From Eutypa lata (lineage: Eukaryota; Ascomycota; Sordariomycetes; Xylariales; Diatrypaceae), in contig JAKULF010000008.1 in assembly GCA_022661535.1 (NCBI GenBank), positions 1,240,001 through 1,304,000 on the forward strand: a stretch of DNA of 64,000 nt. Direction: 5' to 3'. How positions within the stretch are numbered: position 1 is the first letter of the stretch; each line of letters begins with the position of its first letter. Positions 12,141 through 22,085 of the stretch are shown here, one piece after another. The notes beneath the pieces are model-generated. The model was not told the origin of the DNA. It searched no databases and was given only the letters and a program-made list of their open reading frames with translations. The position numbers and the translations under genes were made by a program.

Positions 12141-15100
12141 ATGAATCGCTTTCGAACTAAGAAACGTGCGGCGAAGGAGGAGGCTGCTGCTGCTGCAGCT
12201 GCTGCAGCACCTCGCCCTTCACAAGACTCGGAATCTTCCATGCCCTTTAGGCCGTTTAGAAAGGGCAAGAAGCAACCCGAGAATGAAAAGATCGAAGTTG
12301 ATATTTCGGCAGCACTTCCATCTAACGATGACTTCCGCACCAGCTTGCTCATGTCGGGTCTGTCGGCGCGGTTTTCTATGTTGCGAGAGCAGGATGACCC
12401 CAATACCAAAATCGGCAAAGCCAGCGATGATAGCGTTCTCTTCCCTAAAAGACAGTCAAGGCTCGATTTCGCCGCCCTACGAGGATTGGGAGACATTGCT
12501 GAAGTAGAATCTATTAAAGCTGCAGCTCCATTCGCGCGTGCGGATTCATACCATTCAGATGATGCCGACTCATTAACAGGGGCGAGCGTAATGAGCCGTG
12601 CGAAGCCGTCGGAGGGTAACAACCTGTTTGGTGGACGCCAGAAGATATATAAGATCCCAGTTGGAGCGAGCTCTTCTAGGACAGTTGGAATGGGTGGCCG
12701 GGCATTGTATGAGGATGATGTATCCATGTCAGCTTTCCAGAAATGGAGGCAATCTGAGAAAGAGCGAACATCCTCTGACGAAGATAGGAACGAGGCCAGA
12801 GCTGAGGCCGCAAGTAGGCTATCTGGGAATGTGGACACGGAGAGCCAGCGGGCAGAATCACCATTTCTTGGTGGGTGGAATCGCAAAAGGGAGACTTCAT
12901 CAACTACATCTTCTGTTCCCTCTCTGGCAAGGAACTCTACGGCTGCCACATCAGTAACATCCTCACAGCCAACGGCATCCATGAAAGACTGGCAACCCAA
13001 CTCAACAACACCCACCACCACCAATTCTTCCACCCCTCTAGAAAGAAATGTGACTCGGACAAGACGACTGTATGAAACAGGACTGAATCACGATCTACAA
13101 GAGCAGCAGTCTTCGGCATTGTCTCGCTTTGAGTCGTTGACGCGGCAGCGGACATTCGGCACACGAACGCCGGACCTGCCGCCAACCTCGAATTCGCCTA
13201 CAGCTGCAGGATTCAAAGAGCGTCTCAATAGTGATCGAAAGATACTCGCGAAGGCTAGTGCCCCTAACCTACGATCCATGAGTCCACCGGCGACAGCATC
13301 CTCGGCTGGGACACCAGATCTAGGCGTGCGAGTTCCTAGCAGAACTGAGGGTAAATCCCCCTATGGCGGGATACCTCCTGTGAGTCCACCTGTGAGCGAG
13401 AGCGAGGATAGTACAATGTTTCCGATTCAGCCGAATGATCGGGGAAAGGCAACCGCCCTAGGCGTCTTCCAGAAACCGGCACAACCATATGATGAATCAA
13501 AATATGCCCAGAGGCAAATCCAGTTGCAACAAGGCCGCGAGACTCCTACCCAAAGACACCGCCCGGACTCAAAGGATTCTTGGGCGGACAACGCGTCCAG
13601 ATCCTCGTCTACACAGAGACAGGTATCTGAACCTAAGCGAAATCCGTCGTTAACGCAGAATCAGCCCCCATTTAAGGATGATATTGCAACTTCATCTTTC
13701 CTGCTAGGTGATGATTCTGAAAGCTCACCGGCCGTATCTCCTAAACCGATCCTTTCTCCCCAGTTAGTAGTTCAACGCCCCTCCGACAAAGAACACCCAG
13801 CTTTCCGTAGTCCCACTATGCCTACGCCATCTATTGTGGCTTCAAATTCAAATGAGCAATCATCTCCAGACGGCGAGGGCTCCCCATCCCGTGCTCCGAA
13901 TCCTAAGGGCGTCTCCCCCGTTGATTCCCCCACCCTTGGACCGACCACGGGGCTCAGTGGTATGGTTCGTCAACATCTTAGGGTTGCGAGTAATGCGTCG
14001 TCTATCTACAGTACTGTTCCTCTGGTAGCGGATTTGGACGGGCGCTTCCCGGCTGAACCCGAAGATGCAAATAACCGCAACATATTGGCAGGCAAATCGA
14101 ACCCTTGGGACATGCAAAGCCAAGACTGGGATGCGGGCCTAGAAACCTCGGAACCTATGGTGGATGATGGCCAGTCTGCGATTATTCCCACCGAGACTGA
14201 GAATCGCGATGAATTCGCCAGCCAGCTTGCCGATGGGGCGCGTCGAATCCGTGAGAGATTGACATCCTACGCTGAAACTGATAGTCGATCATCTTCGCCA
14301 CAACGAGCTGGGGAACACAATGATTCTTTAGACTTGCAACCGCCTCAAACCAACGGATTCGGTATGCTTCGGGCCAAAGGCAGTCAAGGGTCATTAATCG
14401 ATCGGGGTCGGGACCAATCCCAATCTAAGGCGATGAAAATGCTTGGAATCGGTGGTCGCAGTTACTCCCCTGCTGCTAGTAGGAAAGGCTCTGTCGAAGT
14501 AACGGACATTACCCCTACTGCCTCCGAGAGATCTGAGCCTGAAGGTACAACAAACGGCGGCGGGGAAGCTCATGCGGGGATTCGTGCGTTTAGACAAGCT
14601 CGTCGCGACTTGCAACGCCACAAAGAGCAAGAGACTGAGTCAAAACATCAAACTCAGACTCAAGGTCCTCTGGGTCCCTTGCCAGGAATTCCTGCATCTC
14701 GGGTGACACCTCCGGAAGAGTATAGTGAAAGAAGGGGATCTCCAAGTCGCGAGAGAAAACCGGCTCCTAGTTTCTTCCAACAACGGATGCATTTTGAAGA
14801 ATCTGCCCAGAACGGCTCACGCTCCGGTTCAAGAGACAGAGACGCTTCTCGTGAAGATAGAAACAGAAGCGGCTCGGAGTCGAGCAACGGTGGATACAAC
14901 GGTGCTTCCCGATTTAGAAACTTTACTAGTTCTCGTGAGGAACAACAGCTAGCACCTTCTCATCCGGCGCAAAGACCCAAATTACGTTCCCCTGGACTCC
15001 CGGGAACTGACATCAAGAATTCTCCTATCATGCCCCCAATGGCCAGCCGCGGACCTTCCCCTGCCAGACTCCGGACCAACCTGCCCTCCAGTGATAATCT

Positions 15101-15512
15101 TCATGCCCGATACCCTCACGGCCAGCCTTCGCCAATCTCCCCCATACCTTCGCCACTTTCGGCATCTGGGCGCTCTATGCCAGGCGGTTTTTCTTCAGGT
15201 CGTCGCCCCTCGGTTCCCCAATCCCCTGGACCTGATACCATGGGAAGCAATGGCTCTGGTTACCCCAGTGGTATGAGACGGAAATTAAGCACCAAGGACA
15301 TCTCGGAGCCTACCTTGTTGACATCCACGCATGTTCCTACGATCACCCTCCCGCATATGGGAGCTGATGATAGGTCTCGGACCAATAGTCGGTCTGTCTC
15401 CAATGGCAACTCACCTCCCCGCGGTGCCCCGCCTCTGCCGCCTATTAACCCCAGGAGACGGCATGAGAACTCTCAACCACGTTCGAACGGATTGCCAGGT
15501 GGGATGATCTAA
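12141..15512 (+). CDS. Large, mostly disordered conserved fungal protein
   Basis: A single-exon gene of 1123 residues from the ATG at 12141 (MNRFRTKKR); the frame opens upstream but with no earlier ATG. An N-terminal basic segment is followed by a poly-Ala tract, then an ordered-looking block with FRTSLLMSGLSARFSM and SVLFPKRQSRLDF, and further on GNNLFGGRQKIYKIPVGAS and SAFQKWRQ. These blocks look like ones conserved across Pezizomycotina. From roughly residue 220 the protein is Ser/Pro/Arg-rich and low in complexity, with many SP/TP sites. It ends in a proline-rich tail (GAPPLPPINPRRR). No catalytic domain, membrane segment or signal peptide is visible. I do not know its function; a scaffold or a phosphoregulated protein is an inference. 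Confidence 0.85.
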   Translation: MNRFRTKKRAAKEEAAAAAAAAAPRPSQDSESSMPFRPFRKGKKQPENEKIEVDISAALPSNDDFRTSLLMSGLSARFSMLREQDDPNTKIGKASDDSVLFPKRQSRLDFAALRGLGDIAEVESIKAAAPFARADSYHSDDADSLTGASVMSRAKPSEGNNLFGGRQKIYKIPVGASSSRTVGMGGRALYEDDVSMSAFQKWRQSEKERTSSDEDRNEARAEAASRLSGNVDTESQRAESPFLGGWNRKRETSSTTSSVPSLARNSTAATSVTSSQPTASMKDWQPNSTTPTTTNSSTPLERNVTRTRRLYETGLNHDLQEQQSSALSRFESLTRQRTFGTRTPDLPPTSNSPTAAGFKERLNSDRKILAKASAPNLRSMSPPATASSAGTPDLGVRVPSRTEGKSPYGGIPPVSPPVSESEDSTMFPIQPNDRGKATALGVFQKPAQPYDESKYAQRQIQLQQGRETPTQRHRPDSKDSWADNASRSSSTQRQVSEPKRNPSLTQNQPPFKDDIATSSFLLGDDSESSPAVSPKPILSPQLVVQRPSDKEHPAFRSPTMPTPSIVASNSNEQSSPDGEGSPSRAPNPKGVSPVDSPTLGPTTGLSGMVRQHLRVASNASSIYSTVPLVADLDGRFPAEPEDANNRNILAGKSNPWDMQSQDWDAGLETSEPMVDDGQSAIIPTETENRDEFASQLADGARRIRERLTSYAETDSRSSSPQRAGEHNDSLDLQPPQTNGFGMLRAKGSQGSLIDRGRDQSQSKAMKMLGIGGRSYSPAASRKGSVEVTDITPTASERSEPEGTTNGGGEAHAGIRAFRQARRDLQRHKEQETESKHQTQTQGPLGPLPGIPASRVTPPEEYSERRGSPSRERKPAPSFFQQRMHFEESAQNGSRSGSRDRDASREDRNRSGSESSNGGYNGASRFRNFTSSREEQQLAPSHPAQRPKLRSPGLPGTDIKNSPIMPPMASRGPSPARLRTNLPSSDNLHARYPHGQPSPISPIPSPLSASGRSMPGGFSSGRRPSVPQSPGPDTMGSNGSGYPSGMRRKLSTKDISEPTLLTSTHVPTITLPHMGADDRSRTNSRSVSNGNSPPRGAPPLPPINPRRRHENSQPRSNGLPGGMI

Positions 15513-16185
15513 TCTACCTAAGTGGTGGATAACTAAAATCAAATCCTTTTCTCGACATAAATTCTTCAACCTAGCGCAATTCTTTCTAAGTAACGACATT
15601 TGATGAAAAAAAGATACCTCTTTCAACACTATTCTGCACCTGCTTCGGACCTTCTTCCCAACGGGAAATCATTGTTTATTTTATATTTGCGCATATTGTA
15701 TTAATCATTGGATGGAGTTGCTCTTAATTTTATTATTATAGGTCTGGAATGTGTTGCTTGATCATCCGGCTGGCCTCTGGAGTTTCAAGCGGCTAGGGAG
15801 AAATTATGACATTTCAGGTTGGTTGGTTGGTCGGGGGGCTGGTTGTAACCCAATATTAAGGGCACGAGGTGGAATTTGCGGTCAGGTAGCAAGGAGGCAT
15901 GCTATCTGGTGGGTACCACTGGTGTCTCAGTATAATGAAGGTCTTCTCACCCGGTATCGACGAGCTTCAGCTGCGGGTTATGACCTCGTGGTTAAACGTT
16001 GGAACCTGAAGAAAGAAGTCCACGTCACCTCACCACGGTACATTGTGTGCACATAACATAGTTAGCATAACGCCAATGGAGGGAGAGAGAGAAAAGATAC
16101 ATATTAAGAACAACGCTGACTTCAAAAGTGATCATGTTCGTCTATCGTCGTATATGATATGATATCCGTGTTTTGAGTGAACTGT
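15513..16185. other. Intergenic, tail-to-tail
   Basis: The space between two converging genes, probably mostly 3' UTR. The open frame at 15751-16056 has no protein-like features and I do not call it. Confidence 0.5.
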
Positions 16186-17316
16186 TCAAGGTCGTTCAAT
16201 ATCCCTAACCAACGTGATACTCCCCTCCCCACCATCATCCCGCACGATTCGGAATCCCAGCCGCTCGTAAAACCCGAGGACCTTGCGATTCTCGCCCGCG
16301 ACCCCGATATGTTCCCCCTCGCCGTAGTCAGCCCCGCTCGCTCTCACGCTCGCCACATACGCATCGATCAACTTCCGCCCCCACCCCTGCCCCTGCCACG
16401 GCTCCAAGAGGTCGACATGCATCGTTGCGCGCCATCGACATGTCAGCTCCGCCTTGCCCATCTTTTTCTCCTTTTCCTTCTTACCCTCCTCACCCTTCTC
16501 CTTTACACCGCCGTCATCCTCCTTGCCCTCCTCATTCTCGCCATCACCATCACCACCACCACCACCAAGCAACATCCAATCGGCCCTCCACGCCAGCTGC
16601 GCCAGCGCCGCCGGGTTAACCGTCTTCTTCTCCCTCCCCTTGTCCATCTCCTCCCCGTCGTCGTCGTCGTCGTCGTCGTCGTCATCCACCGAGATCAACC
16701 ACGGCTCCCGCTGTGCTGCCAGTGTTGGTGTTGGTGTTGGTGTAGGAGGAGGAGGGGACACGTCGCGCGATAGGATGCTAGACGCGTACGATGCGTACGC
16801 CGCTACGAAGGCGTGCACGTCCGGACACCCGATGCAGTAGCCTACTGCGGCGCCGGCGCCGTCGTCCAGGATGTGGCAGGTTGATGGGCTGAGGTACGTG
16901 TATCTGTTATGAAATAGGTGTGGTCACCCCCCCCCCAGTTCCTAGGGGTCAGCTAGTGCTGCTGCTTTCTTGCTTTTTTTGCGCTTTGTTTGGTTTTTTG
17001 GCTGGGTAGGTGGGTGTGCGAGGCGATGGATGGTTTGTTTACTCACGGGTGCGTCCAGAGGTAGGGAGAGAGCCGGGCGACCTCTTTGGAGGCGTTGGCG
17101 AGGGAGGGGGGAAGGGTCGCGATGCACTGTTGAGGTTAGTGGGTGTTACACTAAGTAGGTAGGTAGGTAGGTAGGTAGGTATGTAGGTAGGTAGGTAGGA
17201 ACGCGGGGAGGTTATGAATAGGTGTGCGTAAGTAGGAGAGGAGAGGGACAGTAATATCTTACGATGTTTGCGCATGCTTCGAAGTCGGTTTCTCTGTAGG
17301 GGCGTATGAATGCCAT
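16186..17316 (-). CDS. GNAT-family N-acetyltransferase
   Basis: Three exons: 17316-17263, 17126-17047 and 16903-16186, totalling 283 residues. The ATG at 17316 gives MAFIRPYRETDFEACANI, the usual start of this fungal GNAT family. It continues through LPPSLANASKEVARLSPYLW and YTYLSPSTCHILDDG, then AVGYCIGCPDV. The acetyl-CoA-binding motif A is LEPWQGQGWGRKLIDAYV, followed by GVAGENRKVLGFYERLGFRI. The middle (about residues 110-190) is expanded by low-complexity sequence: a TP repeat, a run of about ten Asp encoded by GAC repeats (about 16656-16686), a Gly tract and Glu/Lys stretches. The substrate is unknown. The first intron contains a GTAG tandem repeat on the plus strand's complement region at 17153-17197. 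Confidence 0.85.
17153..17197. repeat. GTAG tetranucleotide microsatellite
   Basis: About eleven near-perfect tandem copies of a four-base GTAG unit, with one TATG interruption. It lies inside the first intron of the GNAT gene. Confidence 0.9.
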
Positions 17317-18257
17317 CTTTCGTCTTCTCTTAAAGATTACTTAAGTAGGTAGCAAGCAAGTAAGAGGTGGTTAATCTGTGTGTGGGGGCGATGCCGAGGA
17401 GAGCTAGCTGTGCTGCTTGTCACGTTTATAAGTGATTGGTCTAATGTTGTTTCACGAATGACGATATTGAACACTGCATATATACGTGATGTTAGATAGC
17501 GGTTTGAATACTTGGTTAATAGTTCTAGTATTATCAAGTTCGCTTTCGCCGTCCTTTCTATATATATAGGAAATGCAGATGATGCCGCCGAGTCTCGGCG
17601 AGCTGCGCGAACGGAGGATCTGTTCCCACAATTGCGGCTATAGGCATCGGATCTCGTTCCCGGATACTTGTGGAGTTCCTGCCGCTGCAACGTCCGGATA
17701 CATTCTCCTTGTAGACCCATAAGATCCCAAACTGTACGTCGGATAACTGCCGGCATGATAATTTCATAGGTTTAGTGTATGGAATGGCGATATGAAATAA
17801 ACTCTCTAGAAAGAAAAAAATAATTAAAAAAAACGAGCAGTTATACCCCCACCCCTACATTCATTCACATCATGCAAATTACAGTATAATCACCTACTAG
17901 AGAGCTTCACAGGTGCTAAAGTCTGGCAACTTCGAAAGTTATTTAGGCTAAATATGATTGTTCTTAAAATAATCGCAATGAACTAGTAATGCAAAGTGTA
18001 CAAACTGGATGCATATGCATGAACCTGCAGCAGTCTACCTGCAAAGCTTGAAGGTCCATCCCGCATCCCGATCCGTGGTCATCAACTAGCTGATAGCTAT
18101 GTTGATAAGTAGCAGAGTCTAGCAAATGAGCAATAGTTAATGAATAGATACATGGGTCCCGAGTGTAACCAGAGCTCAAAATCAGGATTAAGATCGTCGT
18201 CAATCACAGAGAAAAGGGATGAGTGTAGTTCGCTGAAATCCCTTTCTATGGTTAGAG
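17317..18257. other. Intergenic, GNAT promoter side
   Basis: No supported gene. Overlapping minus-strand frames at 17337-17767 lack recognisable motifs. The region would contain the GNAT promoter and the 3' end of the GTPase gene. Confidence 0.5.
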
Positions 18258-21200
18258 CTAATGCTGGGGGGGATCTGTGCTAAGCTTTCGCATCTTTGCC
18301 CGAGTGGCGTAGCCTTCAGGCCGAATAGGCTTCGGATCTTGGGGCGATGCGCGCTTTCTGCCGCGGGTGGTTGTGTTCTGGTTTGACGCGTCGGAGGCCT
18401 GGTGTGAGAAGACCCCTCTAACAGCACTGAGCCCATTTGATAAGAATGAAGTTACAGCTGAACCTATATTGGACAAACCAACTCCAGTTCTGAGGTTTGA
18501 TTGGTGCTGTAGGGAAGCGGCAACATATTTGTTAACCTTTGGTCGGAACTGTTGCTCACGGAAGTTTTCGCTCTTCGACCACTCGACCACTTCGCGCATC
18601 TTTTGTAACCTACTTCCCCACTGCGGGAGAGAGTAGAGTTTGTTGACCATGTCATCAACGCCCTGGTCGTCAAGAAGTTCGACGTCTTCTGAATCTGCCA
18701 TCTGATCTTCCAGAAGTTTGATACGAACGACATACTCGTCTTTGCTTTTTTCTAGGCCCTCTAGACGCTTCTCGTTCTCGGGAAGTGCGATTCCACTAGA
18801 CTTGGAAAATCCTATTAGATTGCGCTCCTCCTTGATCAATCCATCCAGGTATGCAATCATTGCGTCGTTGTACGGTGCAATGCTGTTCTTTTTCAGAAAT
18901 ATGCCGAACTGCGATGCCGCATTTCGAATTTCTTCGAGCTCCTTCTGATGCTCGTCTATTTGATCCTGGAGGCTCTGAATTGCTGTCTGTTGGGCATCGA
19001 GCATCGTTTTGCTTTTGTTCAGCTCATCCTGCACCGTTGGGTCCTTCACTTTAACGATCGTCTCTTCTTGAGAAAATCGAATATGCATGTGCTCCTGCCA
19101 GTGATGACCACATGTTACATGCGTACAAAGAGACTGACCCATAAATGCGGTACAATGCATTAGGTCTGCATGTCCGACAACCTCCTCGGTAACATTAGTG
19201 AGATAGCATGGGTCATGGCAAAGCGACTTGTAAACTGGGCGCTTAACTCCGCCAACGTCTTTTAAGTCGACACAGGCAGGATTTTTGCAGACAGTTCGGG
19301 GCCTGTCGAGGCGCTTCACGTCGATGTCAACTCTTAAATAAAATAGGGTCAGCTCAAGCACTGCTTTTTGTGTCTTCGCGTTGTTGACTTTGGCTAGTTG
19401 GTCCGTAACTAGGTCGATGGTTCTTTGAATTTTATCATCGACCTCTGCAATAGGTGCCGTCAGCTGTGATATGAGTTCTCTAGCACTGTTCAAACAAAGC
19501 GTGCCAGTGACAGAATGAGGTTGAAGTGAAGAGACGTATTTGAGGAGGCGATCTGTTTCATCGGCTGATCGCTGCCAGCTACGTCGAAAATCTTCTAGGT
19601 TCTCCGTAGGGATGCAACCTTGCTTCTGCGCCGCAAGACAACGAAAGCTTTCAGAGTCAAAGCAAAAGACATTATCGGGTGTGAGGTTTAGCCCAAGAGA
19701 TCTGTGTTGCTCGAGCAATCTCTCGAGGGGCTTGTAAGAGTCACCGGGCATATAGTTCGACTGTCGAGTATTCGTAAATCCCCACATGATGTTCCTAGCA
19801 GCATCCCGATGCAAGTATGTGAGAAGCTCCTGAATACAGAAGCGGAACGTCAGTGTTAGTCGGGATGCGTTTGGTTTCAAGAGGATGATGATCCCATTTA
19901 GACTGCTGATGCGACTCAATGTTTGAAGGATGTTGTCAAGATTCTTGCGATCAGCTTCAACGCCACGGACGTCGCCAACTCCCGGGGTATCGATAATACG
20001 ATATATCGTATCTCTAATCGGAATGCGGTAGACCCCTGTTTGTTGCGTTGCCGAGTCTCCCCGTGTCCCGTCAGCCTCGAACTGATCTTTCTTACCGACG
20101 TGTATATCTGTCTGTATAAATTTGCGCCCGGACGGGGTCTCCTCAATGCGCTGCATTGTGAACGAGCTAGGGATCATTACTTCTAGCTTCTCATGAGACA
20201 TCGCATCGTCCAAATCATGATAAAGGATGTAGTTATAAAAGGCATTGACAAATGTAGACTTCCCCACACCCGTCTCTCCAAGAAGCAAGATATTTTGTTC
20301 ATTATACGACTCGAGTTCATATAGTTGTTTCATGAGATGGCTTGGGTCGTACGTCACAAATTGTGTTCCGTGCGTAGGGGAATTGCATTGCCAAGTGAAG
20401 GACTTAGGACAAGTGTGGCCACAGTCACAGTAGAAGCGTTTGCTGCAGTACTCCAGGGGCTGGCGACATTTATAGCAGTACCATTCGCGTGCTTCGTCAC
20501 CGCATGTCTTCACAGGACATACAAGCTTAACAAGTCGACGGTCAATTGGCGAGGGGCGTCCATCGGTGTTAAAAGCCTTGGGTTCGTATCTCGCGAATGA
20601 TTGGTCAGCATAATCCTGAGATTCACGCATGTCTTCGATGCCGATTTCACAGCGGCTGTAGAAAGATATTCGAGATTTGGAAAGGCTAACATCTTCTGGC
20701 ATACACTCCGCAGCTACAACGACATAATCCGATTTGCGTTGGAGGAGATTAAGTATGGTGCGGCGGTTAGCTTCCCATGAATCTTCGTCTTTCTTTGACT
20801 CCTGTGTGAAGTAGAAGACATAAATATTGCTTCCAGTGGAAATTGCATTTGATGCATCGGCGTAATTGCCATACTGACTACCATGATCCAGAACGGCCTT
20901 CTTGAGATCGAGATCTTCTTTCGCTTGAGACAATATCAACTGCACAGATTTAGGCGATGCTTTTCCAGTATAGTACTGATGAAGTATTTGGGTCAGCCTT
21001 TCAGGGGGCTGCACCGAGCTACGGACGTCTAAAAGAGACCGACAGTAGTCGGATTCCAACGTAAAAAATTCTTGGAGAATGGGTTTTAGTTGACTTTTAA
21101 TACTAGCAGCCTCTCTGCTGTTGGCACCGGGACAGCGGAAGTAAACTGCTTCCGAGTTGATGTGGTAGTCGTGAATTAATCTATGAAATTGGTTCCACTG

Positions 21201-22085
21201 GTCAAAGACCCGGATGAACTGTTGGAGAATTCCTTTAGACGGGCAGACCATTTGGGAGGTTTGGCCAGCACGCAAACCTGACAAAATGTGGTGAGAATCG
21301 ATAGGAACAAGGGTGTATAAAAGGTTTACGCCTCGTCCGTAATCCATTGTCGCAATCATAGATGGAAGTTCATTGATGAAGGCAATGGCCTCCTTGGTCC
21401 CAACATTATTGACATGTTGCCAGTTGTTGAAGTCCGAGAAAATGACAAGATTTAAGCTGTCAAGCACTTCATGGAGAGGATCCTCTTCCTCATGAACGTT
21501 GTCCTGGTCGGATTCAGACTTGATACGGGGAGTCTGTATAGAACGCATGTATGATGCCAGCTTCTGCAGCTGTGATTCTAGGCGTTTCTGAGATTGGGAT
21601 GGTTCTCCTTCAACAGCTAGTCTAGCGCCGAGAATAATTTTGGCGCCAAACGTGACAGCTGCCACAACATGAGTGGCATCTTGACATTTGTTGAGAGAGG
21701 AAGGGTTCATCTCTTGCGGGCTGTTCAAATCGAGTTTTACCTCCTCCGTCTGGATCTCAAGTAGAACAGCTCCCTCTACTAAGTCTTCTGACCTGCGAGT
21801 GGATTTTAGGTAATAACCTGAGCCAGAAACAGGTATCATGCCAGCAATGAAACTAGCTGCCAGCTCATTGCTGACGTCTAATTTCGCGAACTTCTCTGGG
21901 AGAGAGTCATTAGCTATGACGGTTACCTTAGTTGATCCAACCTTCGCGGTTGTGATTGTCTGTGGGTTTGGGTTGGCTCTGACGATGTTATGAGGAAGGA
22001 ACGAGTCGGTACGAGCATTGTAAAGTGATCCGAGGTCAGCGTTCTGACCAAGAGCTGGTCGTGACTGCCCTAATGGAATTGACAT
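18258..22085 (-). CDS. Stonustoxin-like MACPF-type / thioredoxin-like / P-loop GTPase multidomain protein
   Basis: An uninterrupted 1275-residue frame. Residues about 1-200 resemble the N-terminal, perforin-like (MACPF/CDC) part of the fish stonustoxin/verrucotoxin family: LGSLYNARTDSFLPHNIV, then KLDVSNELAASFIAGMIPV and SGYYLKSTRR. Residues about 280-400 look helical and 415-500 look like a thioredoxin-type fold (NIYVFYFTQES), the order seen in that family. A Cys-rich cluster follows (about 518-560). The GTPase starts near residue 597: G1 GETGVGKST, then G3 IIDTPGVGD (about 699) and GIIILLKPN. A second Cys/His cluster (about 928-1000, CGHHWQEHMHI) and coiled coil (about 1005-1130) precede a basic tail (RGRKRAS). 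There is no signal peptide, so it is probably cytosolic. The fish-type PRY-SPRY end is absent. A role in defence or self/non-self recognition is only inference. Confidence 0.82.
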   Translation of the reverse strand: MSIPLGQSRPALGQNADLGSLYNARTDSFLPHNIVRANPNPQTITTAKVGSTKVTVIANDSLPEKFAKLDVSNELAASFIAGMIPVSGSGYYLKSTRRSEDLVEGAVLLEIQTEEVKLDLNSPQEMNPSSLNKCQDATHVVAAVTFGAKIILGARLAVEGEPSQSQKRLESQLQKLASYMRSIQTPRIKSESDQDNVHEEEDPLHEVLDSLNLVIFSDFNNWQHVNNVGTKEAIAFINELPSMIATMDYGRGVNLLYTLVPIDSHHILSGLRAGQTSQMVCPSKGILQQFIRVFDQWNQFHRLIHDYHINSEAVYFRCPGANSREAASIKSQLKPILQEFFTLESDYCRSLLDVRSSVQPPERLTQILHQYYTGKASPKSVQLILSQAKEDLDLKKAVLDHGSQYGNYADASNAISTGSNIYVFYFTQESKKDEDSWEANRRTILNLLQRKSDYVVVAAECMPEDVSLSKSRISFYSRCEIGIEDMRESQDYADQSFARYEPKAFNTDGRPSPIDRRLVKLVCPVKTCGDEAREWYCYKCRQPLEYCSKRFYCDCGHTCPKSFTWQCNSPTHGTQFVTYDPSHLMKQLYELESYNEQNILLLGETGVGKSTFVNAFYNYILYHDLDDAMSHEKLEVMIPSSFTMQRIEETPSGRKFIQTDIHVGKKDQFEADGTRGDSATQQTGVYRIPIRDTIYRIIDTPGVGDVRGVEADRKNLDNILQTLSRISSLNGIIILLKPNASRLTLTFRFCIQELLTYLHRDAARNIMWGFTNTRQSNYMPGDSYKPLERLLEQHRSLGLNLTPDNVFCFDSESFRCLAAQKQGCIPTENLEDFRRSWQRSADETDRLLKYVSSLQPHSVTGTLCLNSARELISQLTAPIAEVDDKIQRTIDLVTDQLAKVNNAKTQKAVLELTLFYLRVDIDVKRLDRPRTVCKNPACVDLKDVGGVKRPVYKSLCHDPCYLTNVTEEVVGHADLMHCTAFMGQSLCTHVTCGHHWQEHMHIRFSQEETIVKVKDPTVQDELNKSKTMLDAQQTAIQSLQDQIDEHQKELEEIRNAASQFGIFLKKNSIAPYNDAMIAYLDGLIKEERNLIGFSKSSGIALPENEKRLEGLEKSKDEYVVRIKLLEDQMADSEDVELLDDQGVDDMVNKLYSLPQWGSRLQKMREVVEWSKSENFREQQFRPKVNKYVAASLQHQSNLRTGVGLSNIGSAVTSFLSNGLSAVRGVFSHQASDASNQNTTTRGRKRASPQDPKPIRPEGYATRAKMRKLSTDPPQH

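Noticed and set aside
17153..17197. Regular short repeats that could suggest an array
   Set aside because: Simple contiguous tetranucleotide microsatellite without spacers; not CRISPR, and the organism is a eukaryote.
17337..17767. Overlapping minus-strand frames upstream of the GNAT gene
   Set aside because: No motif, AT-rich codon use, and located in the expected promoter region.
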